From NCBI GenBank assembly GCA_958510825.1, contig OY294045.1:8917916-8981915 (forward strand): 64,000 bases of DNA, written 5' to 3'. Origin of the DNA: Brachypterus glaber (taxonomy: Eukaryota; Arthropoda; Insecta; Coleoptera; Kateretidae). The notes under the pieces were generated by a model. It searched no databases. It worked only from the letters and a program-made list of their open reading frames with translations, and was not told the origin of the DNA. Positions 33,441 to 43,994 of the stretch are shown piece by piece (the stretch's first letter is position 1; each line of letters opens with the position of its first letter). The position numbers were made by a program, and so were the translations under genes.

Positions 33441-33511
33441 GCATAAGTATAAACAAGTCGTGAATATAAAAACAAGCCGTGAAGATATGTAATGCTACGC
33501 ATTCCATTATA
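33441..33511 (+). repeat. Repeat fragment interrupted by the Tc1-type element
   Basis: GTGAAGATATGTAATGCTAC with GCATTCCATTA matches 17767-17802. In the other copy, ATATACTATTCACAGTAA continues directly, whereas here that continuation resumes at 35493. This pair defines an empty and a filled site. Confidence 0.75.
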
Positions 33512-35492
33512 CAGGGTTATTCACGGAAGTGGCCTATTAAACGTTTATGGAGAACCAACAACTTTGAAAGTCTGCTAATTTGCACTTTGGGGTTTTTGAA
33601 TATGGGCAATCGATTAAAAATGTTTTCATGCTTGTGCCACTTCCGGTTGTACCGGAAGTGGCACTCAACTTTAATTTTTTAAATGGAACACCCCATATAT
33701 TTTTTAATTTTTAAAATTTGCATAAAATTTGCTTTATTTTAATGTATAACACGTTATGTCTATCTCCAGTAGTTTTTGAGTTATTCAAGTTTTTAGCGAA
33801 AAATAAGCAAATTCAAGCACCCCTAAAAACAATAATTTCTCCTTGATTTTTTAAATTGAAGAAAAGTTGTTTTGTATTTTGCTCAATGATGGTTAAGCGA
33901 ATCATTCTAAGCTAAAATGGAATCCAAAATTTATACAGGGTGTCTGAAAAAGCAGGTCAAACTTAACAAAATTAAAATAGCCATAACTCTTTTTTTTTAA
34001 ATGACACCCTACATTTTTTTTTATTTGTTTAAATAGAGAATTCAATTTTCTTTAAAATAAGTATAGGATACCCTATACCTAACTTTAACCGTTTTCGAGC
34101 TATTTGCAAATTAATGTGAAAAAGAAGTATTTTGCAGTATTTCTGCAATTACGTAAATTTTTAAAATTGTATTGTGTTTTTATTTCTTTTAACCTAAATG
34201 TTATCGTTCTTATCGTGATAAATTAGTGTAAAATAATGGCAGAGGCTTATTCTTACCCTGTTATTTTGGATTTATTTTCTATTTTTGGTGAAAATGATAA
34301 AATAATTAGTAGAACCTGCAGAAACTTTAATACAAAATATCCTGATTTACCAAGAATGTCATGTAAAAAATTTAGAAGAATACACAAAAAATTTTCGCAA
34401 TTTGGAAAAGAAAATGCAGTGAAATCTCTTACGAAACCAATTACAAACAACGAAGATAACGAAGTCAATGTTTTGGGTTACTTTTATGCATATCCACATG
34501 CCTCAATTCCTGCAGCTAGTTACGACTTGGGAATTTCCTATTCAAGCATCCAAAGAATTTTAAAAAACCACAAGATGCACGATTACAAAAAGCAAAAAAA
34601 ACAGGCCTTAAAACCTAATGATTTTCAAAATAGAGTGGACTTTTGTGAAAATCTTTTGATAAATATTCAAGAAAAACAAAACTTTTTAAAAAGAATAATT
34701 TGGACGGACGAGGCTAAATTTTCTCAACAGGGTATTTTTAACAGAAGAAATGTACACTACTGGGCGCATGAAAATCCAGTTTTAAGGTAAATATAATGAT
34801 CTTTGAGGTAAATAAATAAAAATCGATTAATTTTTCTGGCCTATTTTATAAAATATAACAAATTTTAACAGAAATACGGCTTTTTCACAATAATTTGCAA
34901 ATAGCTCAAAAACGGTTAAAGTTAGGTATAGGGTATTCTATACTTATTTTAAAGCAAATTTAATTCTCTATTTAACCAAATAAAAAAAAATGTAGGGTGC
35001 CATTTAAAAAAAATGAGTTATGGCTATATTAAATTTGTTAGATTTGACCTGCTTTTTCAGACACCCTGTATAATTTTTGGGTTCCATTTTAGCATAGGAT
35101 AATTCGTTTAAGCATCATTGAGCAAAATACAAAACATCTTTTCTCCAATTGAAAAAATCAAGGAGAAATTATTGTTTTTAGGGGTGCTTGAATTTACTTA
35201 TTTTTCGCTAAAAACTTGAATAACTCAAAAACTACTGAAGATAGACATGAAGTATTATACATCAAAATAAAGCAAATTTAATGCAAATTTAAAAAATTAA
35301 AAAATATATGAGGTGTTCCATTTAAAAACTCAAAGTTAAGTGCCACTTCCGGTACAACCGGAAGTGGCACAAGCATGAAAATATTTTTAATCGATAGGCC
35401 ATATTCAAAAACCCCAAAGTGCAAATTAGCAGACTTTTAAAGTTATTGGTTCTCCATAAACGTTTAATAGGCCACTTCCGTGAATAACCCTG
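33512..35492 (+). mobile_element. Tc1/mariner-type element with ~615-bp inverted repeats
   Basis: The termini CAGGGTTATTCACGGAAGTG and its exact complement are flanked by TA (33510-33511, 35493-35494). The arms stay complementary to about 34127 and from about 34883, unusually long for this superfamily. Between them is a partial transposase gene at 34236-34790. The empty target is preserved at 17795-17815. Small minus and plus frames in the arms (33479, 35322) mirror each other and are repeat readings. Confidence 0.85.
34236..34790 (+). pseudogene. Truncated Tc1/mariner-like transposase
   Basis: A 184-residue frame. Residues about 8-70 form the first helix-turn-helix region, and 75-115 a second DNA-binding segment (YPHASIPAASYDLGISYSSI then QRILKNHKMHDYKKQ). 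At 149-180, RIIWTDEAKFSQQGIFNRRN then VHYWAHENP is the typical first catalytic block, with D of WTDEAKF as the first DDE residue. Transposases of this kind run about 330-350 residues. The frame ends at TAA soon after ENPVLR and the right inverted repeat follows, so the second D and the final D/E are missing. AAGGTAAAT could be a splice donor, but no downstream half is present. The product could at most bind DNA; it could not cut. Confidence 0.85.
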
Positions 35493-35509
35493 TATATTAT
35501 TCACAGTAA

Positions 35510-36142
35510 ATAGTATATTGCATTTCCCAAATACTTAAAAAAAATAATTTTCAAAAAAAAATAACAAAAATAAATACATTTTTTGAAAGACCTTTTTTAA
35601 AAAACGAAAAATTATTGAAAAAAAAAAATTTTTTCAAAAAAAAAGTTTTCAAACAAACTTTTTTTTTATTTTTCCTTTTATAAATTTAATTTTCTTTTTG
35701 CGATAAACGAAAAAAAAAATTTAAAAAAATATTTTCTAAAAAAAACTTTTTCATTTCAAAATTTTTCAATTTTTTATTTATTTATTTATTTATTTTTTTT
35801 TCTTTGTAGAATTGATTCTCATAATAAAAGTAATTTTTCCTAAAAAAATACGTTAATCGGAAATTTCTTTCAGCAATTTTCGATTTTTAAAGTTTAACCT
35901 TCCATAACTTTTTCCCTTTAGATTTAATCCAGTGACGGGATTTTACCGGGGGTTATCGAAAAAAAGACAAAAATATTGAAGTATTTAATTTATTTTTATA
36001 AAAAAAACTTTTTCTCCTTGCTTTTAAAAAAACATTAAAATAACATGAAATGAACATAAAATAATTTAAAATATTGCTGTTCAATTTAAAGCTTTTTTTA
36101 TTTTTCCTGCGAGGCGTCATCCAAGCAGGTTAATTTTCGAGA
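35510..36142. other. Very A/T-rich low-complexity tract
   Basis: Long A and T runs with ATTT repeats (35777-35797). Nothing codes here. Confidence 0.7.
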
Positions 36143-36395
36143 GGGCAATATCGGTTTACCCATGAGTGCCATACATGGTTTTATCCAATAAATAGCTTGG
36201 GAATTCATATTTTTATTAAAAATTTTAATGACATTTACAAGAAAATAATTTGACAAGTGACAGTTGAGTGGGTAAAATAAATAATTATCCACTCAATAAA
36301 GTAAAAGCCACGCGGGGGTTATTATTGAGTTTATCTATTTAAAATAAAGCTGGTAATTGTCTTATTATCTGTATGTATTGGATAAAGATATTTTA
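36143..36395 (-). repeat. Dispersed repeat, inverted partner of 16531-16783
   Basis: GGGCAATATCGGTTTACCCA to TGTATTGGATAAAGATATTT is the reverse complement of 16531-16783 with few changes. The 64-codon minus frame overlapping it is not conserved as coding in the other copy. Confidence 0.7.
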
Positions 36396-36603
36396 AATCT
36401 GCTTTGTTTGGCCTCATTAATAGAGAACCATCCGCCGACAAAAAAATTAATTAGACCTTAATTTTTTTCCCGACAACTATGGGCAAAAAAAAACACTGTG
36501 CGCTATATCTAAAAAAAAACGAGCTGATCGAGAAAAACAAAGCAAGGTTCCGAAAACAGGGCATCAAATATGTCTAGAATCAACTAAGTTTATAAAATGG
36601 TAT

Positions 36604-36775
36604 CGGCAAATTTTTGAGTGTAGGGCAGTTTTATTAATTAACCTCGTAATTAAATGAAAGAGGCAATCGACGTGGGTGATAATCGAACACTATCCGACGG
36701 GCTAAGTAAAAGTCTAATAATGAGTCAGACGCATTAACCCGTTCCGATAGTTCCCCCACCAATAAATATCATATA
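36604..36775 (-). mobile_element. tRNA-derived SINE, second family
   Basis: On the minus strand the head GGGGGAACTATCGGAACGGG and the B-box arm GATAGTGTTCGATTATC with a long variable region resemble a class II tRNA (Leu/Ser type). The body ends AATTACGAGGTTAATTAATA near 36630. The acceptor ends do not pair cleanly. Its GTACGAGG/TTACGAGG-type tail recalls the 226-481 SINE. Confidence 0.5.
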
Positions 36776-37016
36776 TTTCCAGATATTTAAACTAGTTAGT
36801 TGCTCCTCCCAACTGTTCTTATCCGAAGTGTAGGTATTGTGCCTAAGGTCAACATATTATCTGAAGTTAAGTTGATATTCATACAGGAAGAAGCCCCATA
36901 ATGTACAAACAGGGCGTCAAACTTAAATCACGTTAATATTCATAGAACAATGTTTTATTTGTTTTCAGTTGTTTGAATATTAATTATACTGCTTCATATA
37001 AAAGGAAACTCATTAA

Positions 37017-37124
37017 GGCCCGGTTGTACAAACCTCGCTCAAATTTGAACCTAGCTCAACTGTCATTTGTTTCAATGGTAAAGGAACTCTGCTCAAAGTT
37101 AAACCAGGTTTGTACAACCGGGCA
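37017..37124. mobile_element. TAA-flanked MITE with GGCCCGGTTGTACAAACC ends
   Basis: GGCCCGGTTGTACAAACCT and AGGTTTGTACAACCGGGC are near-perfect termini, with TAA at 37014-37016 and 37125-37127. At 108 bp it is a minimal MITE. It crosses a 64-codon chance frame. Confidence 0.8.
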
Positions 37125-37306
37125 TAATAGGAATACTGACGTTTGGGAACGTTCAAGTATTACGTAACGCAAATTTTGATCATTTTGGACGTTCCATTTT
37201 TTACTTTTTTACTAAGCATAGTGTTTATCAATAAAAAACGACGAAAAAAATGTTTTTTTAATGGTCCTAAATATTACTAAACTAAACGTTGCAAATAGAA
37301 ATTTCA

Positions 37307-37839
37307 TGAATAAAAAAAAACAAAAGTTTTGGGTTAATTTTGGCACTTTTTATTCGTGACCTCAGTACACTTTACGTTTCATCATATATTATAACTTTCT
37401 CAAAAGCTAAAATACAACGGGATAATTTAATACTTAAGTTATATAGAAAATACAAAAAAATTTTGTTTAAAAAATTAGTGAACCTAACCTCAAAAACTTA
37501 CCAGCTAATTTATGAACATTCTATATTTTCTGAACATACCGTGGAACTCATTAGACAATTAAAATTATAAACAGTTACATTTAAAAACAATTATATGTCT
37601 ATTTCCCGATCAATTAGATCGAGATTTTATCAATAAATAATTATACAAAAGTGCTGCCGTACGGGACATGGCTGCAAAGAGAAGATATGTCGGAGGTTGT
37701 TCCAGTTACGAATCAGAACCAAAAATTATTACTAAAAGAACGAGGGTTGTTCCAATGGCAATTCAAAAGCAAACAAAATTATTATTAAAAAAAAGTGCCA
37801 AAATTAACCCAAAACTCTTGTTTTTTTTTTTTATTTATG
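37307..37839. mobile_element. Inverted-repeat element (TTTTGGGTTAATTTTGGCAC)
   Basis: AAAAGTTTTGGGTTAATTTT then GGCACTTTTT at the left pairs with AAAAAGTGCCAAAATTAACC then CAAAACTC at the right. The interior of about 430 bp includes a 76-codon and a 72-codon plus frame, neither recognised. Confidence 0.6.
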
Positions 37840-38138
37840 GAATTCTGTTAAATTATATTAAATTAATCGGTGATTCTTCGCATTAGGCTTTGTTCCCTTT
37901 TTTATTACTGTATTCAATTATGCTGCAAGCATTTTCGTCTTAAACAAACAGGATATTCACTGTTGTTTCCTGCGGATTTATTCAAATTATAAATTACCAA
38001 CCATAGTTTCATAGTTAACTATGAAAATGATATTTTGTGAATTATGGTTTAGCATACTACTAATAATTATAACTGGTTTATCCATTATTATAACTTAATT
38101 AACTAATAATAAATAAACTATAACAAATAGATGACAAA

Positions 38139-38865
38139 TAAAAGAGTGACCGCAAAAAAAAAAAGAGTTTTTTTGGCGTCTTTTTCAAACATCTGTAACT
38201 TCGATTGGAATTGATAAAATGTAACGTATAAGTGCTCAAAATTTTTGTTTGATCATGAACTTGTTGAAAAAGCAAGATTTATTGTTCTAGAAGTTAAAAA
38301 TCCCCTTAAACAAGGGTTTAACTAGGGGTACTTGAATTGAATTTTATACCAAACTTTCTCACATTTTATTAAACATAACTGACTGGATCCCTTTAACTTG
38401 ATTTTTCTTGAGATACTTTATGATTTACTACTTTTTTTGGTGCTTGGGGGTAGTTTAACCCTCTTTGTGGGGGTGGATTTTCATCAAATCCAATGGTGAT
38501 TCCCCTTTACCTGTTTTTTATGTTTTATATTACCAAAAAGTATTTAAAAAACACATTTTTCTGTAATATAAAACATAAAAAACACGTAAAGGGGTCACCC
38601 TTAGATTTTATGAAAATCCACCCCGACAAAAAGTTATGTTCAATAAAATGTGAGAAAGTTTGGTATAAAATTCAATTCAAGTACCCCTAGTTAATCCTTT
38701 GTGTAAGGGGATTTCTAGCTTTTAGAACAATAAATCTTGCTTTTTGCACAAGTTCATGACCAGACAAAAATTTTGAGCACTTACATGTTACATTTTATCA
38801 ATTCCAATCGAAGTTACAGATGTTTGAGAAAGAGGCTAATTTTGCGGCAACTCTTTGACTTTTCT
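38139..38865. mobile_element. Long foldback element, ~350-bp arms, almost no loop
   Basis: The arms run from AAAAGAGTGACCGCAAAA inward and from TTTTGCGGCAACTCTTTGAC inward. Matched blocks include TTCAAACATCTGTAACTTCG, TCAAGTACCCCTAGTT (complement), GTGGGGGTGGATTTTC and TTTTTTATGTTTTATATTAC. The arms meet near 38545. The plus frames at 38493 and 38737 are readings of the arms. Confidence 0.75.
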
Positions 38866-39141
38866 ATTCTATTTCTGTTTGTTGGCTTTTTTCTTTTAAA
38901 TAATTGGCCACATCACGACATCTAAAATGTATACAAAAATGGGGTGCTTTATGTTTGATTTCGAGGTGGGTATTGCGGCCGAAAGCGAGGTTTGTAGTAG
39001 TGGTAGCACTGATTTCAGTGGCTCTCAAAGCGTAGGCAAGTTGCTTATTACTATTCTCTGAAAATTAATAAATATAATAAAATAATTGTTGAAATTTTTA
39101 TAACAAAAAATTGTTAAAATACTCACGAATTTCTGGTTAGT

Positions 39142-39925
39142 GTTTTTTTTTAATGTGTGCGTTGGTTTTTGTTAACAATGGTTTGGTAGTTTGCTGGTTT
39201 GGTGTTTTTTTTTTTAATGGGAGGCGTTGGTTTACGTTAACAATGGTTTGGTTTGGTAGTTTGCTGGTTTGGTGTTTTTTTTTTTAATGGGAGGCGTTGG
39301 TTTACGTTAACAATGGTTTGATTTGGCAGTTTTCTGGTTTGGTGTTTTTTTTAATGGGAGGCGTTGGTTTACGTTAACAATGGTTTGGTTTGGCAGTTTG
39401 CTGGTTTGGTGTTTTTTTTTAATGGGAGGCGTTGCTTTACGTTAACAATGGTTTGGTTTGGCAGTTTGCTGGTTTGGTGTTTTTTTTTTTTAATGGGAGG
39501 CGTTGGTTTACGTTAACAATGGTTTGGTTTGGTAGTTTGCTGGTTTGGTGTTTTTTTTTTAATGGGAGGCGTTGGTTTACGTTAACAATGGTTTGGTTTG
39601 GTAGTTTGCTGGTTTGGTGTTTTTTTTTAATGGGAGGCGTTGGTTTACGTTAACAATGGTTTGGTTTGGCAGTTTGCTGGTTTGGTGTTTGGTGTTTTTT
39701 TTTAATGGGAGGCGTTGGTTTACGTTAACAATGGTTTGGTTTGGTAGTTTGCTGGTTTGGTATTTTTTTTTTAATGGGAGGCGTTGGTTTACGTTAACAA
39801 TGGTTTGGTTTGGTAGTTTGCTGGTTTGGTGTTTTTTTTTTAATGGGAGGCGTTGGTTTACGTTAATAATGGTTTAGTTTGGTAGTTTGCTGGTTTGGTG
39901 TGTTTTTTTTTTAATGGGAGGCATT
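39142..39925 (+). repeat. Minisatellite, about 11-12 units of ~65-72 bp
   Basis: The unit is GGTTTGGTG, a T run of 8-12, AATGGGAGGCGTTGG, TTTACGTTAACAATGGTTT and GGTTTGGTAGTTTGCT. I count 11 AATGGGAGGC cores (about 39217 to 39912) plus a degenerate first unit. Units differ mostly in T-run length, in G/A of GGYAGTTT, and in presence of GGTTT. Frames through it (FNGRRWFTLTMVWFGSLLVW repeats) are a by-product of the period, not a gene. Confidence 0.95.
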
Positions 39926-40630
39926 TTTAAGATACGATATTTCAGAATTTAAAAGGCGATTATTTTAAAAATCAAATATTTAGGCTAAATGATTTAGCTT
40001 TAGCTAATTAAATAATAAATGCTCGCCTGGTGTAACAATATGCATAATAAATTCATTGTTTTAATCAAATATTGAGAACCTCTGGAGAATACAGTAGAGG
40101 GGGTAAAAGCATTTCTTCGGCCGTACCACTTTCGGCCGTATGGCCCAGACTCTTTGATTTAACGCCTACCGTGATTGATGTTTTTTAAGAATTATTTTGA
40201 CGTTTGATCAATGGATTCATAAGAACTAAAACATGATTGGTGAATTCCTAAAATTAAAACTGAAATTAAATTTGGTTAAATTCTCCTTTATATTAATGAT
40301 AACACAGACACACAAAAATTTTGTTTAGAACTCTTTAGAAGAGCGTCATACTTCCATTTATTTTGGGGAAATAAATGAGAAATGAGTTTACGATGTTACG
40401 GACGTAAATAGAATCCAGAATATAGTACGGTGTAAGATCAGTTGTTGGCAAATTTTCATGGAATTACAGTTAGTTATGTAAATTTGGAGTAACAGGCCGC
40501 CAGAATTATTATTAATTTCATTACAATAATTTTTTCGATAATAACCCCATTTTGACCTTTTTTTTATGTTATAACCTTTTTTGCCACTCTGGCGCCAAAA
40601 TTTCCTGATTCAACACCCCAAAATACATAG
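39926..40630. other. Unassigned spacer
   Basis: TTTCGGCCGTA occurs twice around 40118-40140. No gene or element is recognised. Confidence 0.5.
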
Positions 40631-40639
40631 GGATTTGAT

Positions 40640-41392
40640 CAAGGGGCTGACCGCGAGGAAATCTTTTGTACAAGCCAAAGGAACTCAGGAGGAACTCTGG
40701 AAGAACTCTGAAGAACTCTGGAGGAACTCCGGAGGAACTCCGAGGAACTCTGAGGAACTCTGGAGGAACTCTGAGGAACTCTTTGCAAAAAAGAGCTCTT
40801 TTGTACAAATTTCATACGCGGTCAGAAACAATTATTATTTATTACCCATGCGGATTAACGTTTTTATTTTATTTTCAGACTAGATGAGCCGTTTAAACAC
40901 CTTATCAAAACAGCCTACCTTTGGGCGCCAATTCTTTTTTAAAGGGGCGCCAAGTTTGGTAGAAACCGTTAGGGACAAAGCTTTTTTCTTGAAGGTAATT
41001 TTGGGGCGCTAATTTTCGTTTTGTTTTGAAGGGGCGCCAAGTTTGGTAGAAACCGTCAGGGACAAAGCTTTTTTTCTTGAAGGTAAATTTGGGGCGCCAT
41101 TTTTTATACAAAGCTTGTTTTGGGGGGCGCCAATTTTTGTTTTGTTTTGATGAAGGGGCGCCAAGTTTGGTAGAAACCGTCAGGGAGAAAGCTGCTTTTT
41201 GAGGGTGACTTATTGGCTGTAGTGCTTGTATAGCGGTAATTTCTACGGCTTATTTGCCCCAAAAATTACCCCTTCCAGAGAGGAACTCTTAAGGAACACA
41301 GAAGGAACTCTGGAGGAACTCCGGAGGAACTCTGAGGAACTCTTTGCAAAAGGAACTCGTTAGTACAAATTTCACATGCGGTCAGCCCCTCG
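40640..41392 (+). mobile_element. hAT-like element carrying internal satellites
   Basis: The 15-bp ends are CAAGGGGCTGACCGC at the left and CGAGGGGCTGACCGC on the complement at the right. GATTTGAT flanks both sides (40632-40639, 41393-41400), with G or GG shared beyond. Inside lie two GGAACTC-rich arrays (40680-40790, 41278-41365) and three units of about 115 bp with GGGGCGCCAAGTTTGGTAGA and ACCGTCAGGGACAAAGC. ACAAATTTCATACGCGGTCAG at 40802 copies the right end internally. Frames of 68-100 codons over it are repeat readings. No transposase is present. Confidence 0.85.
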
Positions 41393-41400
41393 GATTTGAT

Positions 41401-42130
41401 ACTTTTCTGAACAAAAGTTTGTTTTTGTGTGACTTAACCTTAAATTAGCTGGCTCAATAATAAAAATATTGTGGTAGAACAATATTTAACATTTCCCGTA
41501 TAAAAAAAGTAAAGAGAAGAAGAATTTAATTTAATTTTATATTTAATAAAAAGAAGAATTGTCTGAGAACAGTATTATGTAGAGACAGACTGTAATTTAC
41601 CTGATGCGGTTTAAAAAATCATGAATGAAAGAAAACTGGTTTTAAATCTTGATACATTAGCTGGTGTAGTGTGCAGGCAGGGTGTTCACTAGCACACTAG
41701 CAAGTTGTATGGTGTAGAAATATTTTATTATAGAAATATTTTATTACAAAACATAAGGCTGGTTTATATTTTGCAGTGAGCTCAAAAGCCAAAATGTGGT
41801 ATCCAAAGCCAAAACCCAGTTGTTGTTTTTTAAAAACAATTGTCGCCAACAACCTTTTTAGAAATTGTATTCTTGTATAGAATTCGTTTATAAAAAAAAT
41901 TGCTACCAGGTACTAGAAAAGTGACATGCTTTTTAAAAATACTGGTCACAAAAAATTTTTGCTTTGTCTTTTCTTTTTTTAATACGTGGATCTAACCTTT
42001 TGCCCGGTAGGTCATTATGTTTTCATTCCGACACTGCAAAATTATTAACAAAATTAACTTCATCTTTAAAATGTTACTAAAATTCTTTATTATGATACTA
42101 AAAAAGAATGATTGTCCCACCACAAGGCAT
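41401..42130. other. Unassigned spacer
   Basis: GTAGAAATATTTTATTA is directly repeated at 41715-41750. Nothing else was recognised. Confidence 0.5.
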
Positions 42131-42133
42131 ATA

Positions 42134-42342
42134 CAGTGCGATTATAAAGTGCCGAACAGTTTGAAAAGAAAATACTTTTCGTTTGAAGCCACGCCTCTGT
42201 TAGAGTTGTGCGCGACAAGCCCATGTGATTGCTACGTACAACAGCTCGGTGGCCAGTAAAACGCATACAGCTTTCTTGCATTATACTCATCGCTAATGCC
42301 AGTTTCGCATTAAAAAGTGTTCGGCACTTTATAATCGCACGG
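42134..42342. mobile_element. TA-flanked MITE with CAGTGCGATTATAAAG ends
   Basis: CAGTGCGATTATAAAGTGCC and GGCACTTTATAATCGCAC pair, with TA on both sides (42132-42133, 42343-42344). CAGTG ends at TA fit Tc1/mariner derivatives. The 163-codon minus frame (42090-42581) runs straight through it and is not credible as a gene. Confidence 0.75.
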
Positions 42343-42344
42343 TA

Positions 42345-42863
42345 TATATAAATTAACATGTTTATATGCAATATTAAAAACATACCGTTAAGACAGTGGT
42401 AAGGTCCATGGTGACCGCGGTCACCTGCATACTTTCGGCGCGACACGGCGCTAAGAGCATGAATTCGCAAAATATAAACGCGTTTTAGGTAAAAGACCCG
42501 ACTCCTTGTCGGCCAGTTCCACATTATTACAAAAAAAGAAAATATATTTCGCTTTAATTTTCTTTTTAAACAAGCTATCATTTGTTCTTGGTTCTACCAA
42601 CTTTTATATTTTCATCGCCCAACTGTCATTTCTTATATCCCGTTGCCGAATTGCTATGATAATTGGCCGAAAACCGGTAATATCTCCTATACTGTGTAAG
42701 AATGTTTTAATAAAATCAGTAACACAATAAAAATATTATCAACCTGTATAGTAAGAAGCTCTACAGAAGGTTTTTTATTAACAACATTAAGAGGTTAGTT
42801 ATCCCATTATTACTCAGTAAATGCAAATATATGTTTATAAATAAATCTGTAAACATTAATTTA
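42345..42863. other. Unassigned spacer
   Basis: GC content is slightly raised at 42400-42520 (GGTGACCGCGGTCACC, a 16-bp palindrome, at about 42408). No gene was recognised. Confidence 0.45.
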
Positions 42864-42873
42864 AATGTAAAGT

Positions 42874-43805
42874 AGGGTGGGTCAAAAAAACCGACTAATT
42901 TTTTTTACTTTATACTCTGAAAAATCGGTTTCTAGACACCTCTAGAAAATTCTCACCAAATATGAGCTCTTAATTTTGATAAAAAAGGTTCTCCGCTTTA
43001 CAATTTTCCATTTTTTCCTCAGTATTAGAAACAAGCTTATTTGGGACTCTCCATGACTATGTGTTAAGCTCAATCAATCAATAAATAAATAAATAAAAAA
43101 AATAAAATATCTCTTTGACATCTGTTCGTTAAAAAGTATCTCTCATCATATTCTTGTAGGAAATCGAACGCTCTACAAAAAAGGTCTCCTACAATTTTTT
43201 CGTAAACCTCACCGTTTAAAAGATATCAAAGGTTAAAGTTTGATTATTTTAGGAGACTTTTCTGTTTTGCTCATAAATTAAATTGAAATTTTTCGAATTA
43301 TTCATCAAAAACTATTAAAATTAGTAAGCATTGAAGTGTGACGATGAATATCTTTTAAACGCTTAATTTAATCGGCAAATCATAAGAGACCATTTTTGTA
43401 GAGCAGTTCATTTCCTACAAAACTATGAATTGCGCAATTCATAACAATTTTTTGTAAGCGAGTTATAAAATTCAAAAGCAAAATAGAAAAGTCTCCTAAA
43501 ATAATCAAACTTTAACCTTTGATATCTTTTAAACGGTGAGGTTTACGAAAAAATTCTAAGTGACCTTTTTTGTAGAGCGTTCGATTTCCTATAAGAATAT
43601 GAGGAGAGATACTTTTTAACGAACAGTTGTCAGATATATGAATTTTTGTTTTTAATACTGAGGAAAAAATGGGAAAATTGTAAAGCGGAGAACCTTTTTA
43701 TCAAAATTAAGAGCTCATATTTGGTGAGAATTTTCTAGAGGTGTCTAGCAATTGATTTTTCAGAGTATAAAGTAAAAAAATAGTCGTTTTTTTTTGACCC
43801 ACCCT
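42874..43805. mobile_element. Long-TIR element with 10-bp target duplication (Mutator-like)
   Basis: The ends AGGGTGGGTCAAAAAAAC and its complement are flanked by exact AATGTAAAGT at 42864-42873 and 43806-43815. Arms of 320-400 bp are matched (ATGAGCTCTTAATTTTGAT, GCTTTACAATTTTCC, AAAGATATCAAAGGTTAAAG). Duplications of 9-11 bp and long TIRs point to the Mutator superfamily. It is non-autonomous, 932 bp. Confidence 0.8.
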
Positions 43806-43994
43806 AATGTAAAGTTTACATTTTAAGCTGATATTTATAGATTTTTTTAGAAGAAATATTAATAAAAGAAAAGAAATCAGGAATGGTGTTTTTAAACTGA
43901 AGGATAGAGGATTCCTCAAAGGAGTTTTTTACCCCTTCCTCCAAATAAGGGTAGTACAGTTGTGTGTTTTCTTTTTAAATTTATTGAACAACAT

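Noticed and set aside
36098..36292. 64-codon minus frame
   Set aside because: Lies mostly in a dispersed repeat; the inverted copy at 16531-16783 was judged a repeat without a convincing frame.
39432..39877. Repeated WFTLTMVWFGSLLVW-like frames
   Set aside because: Produced by a minisatellite whose T-run lengths keep changing frame. The protein repeat simply mirrors the DNA period.
40581..41111. Frames of 68-100 codons on both strands
   Set aside because: They are readings of GGAACTC and GGGGCGCC tandem repeats inside a hAT-like element.
42090..42581. 163-codon minus-strand open frame
   Set aside because: It reads straight through both ends of a TA-flanked MITE, has no family resemblance and mixed low-complexity composition.
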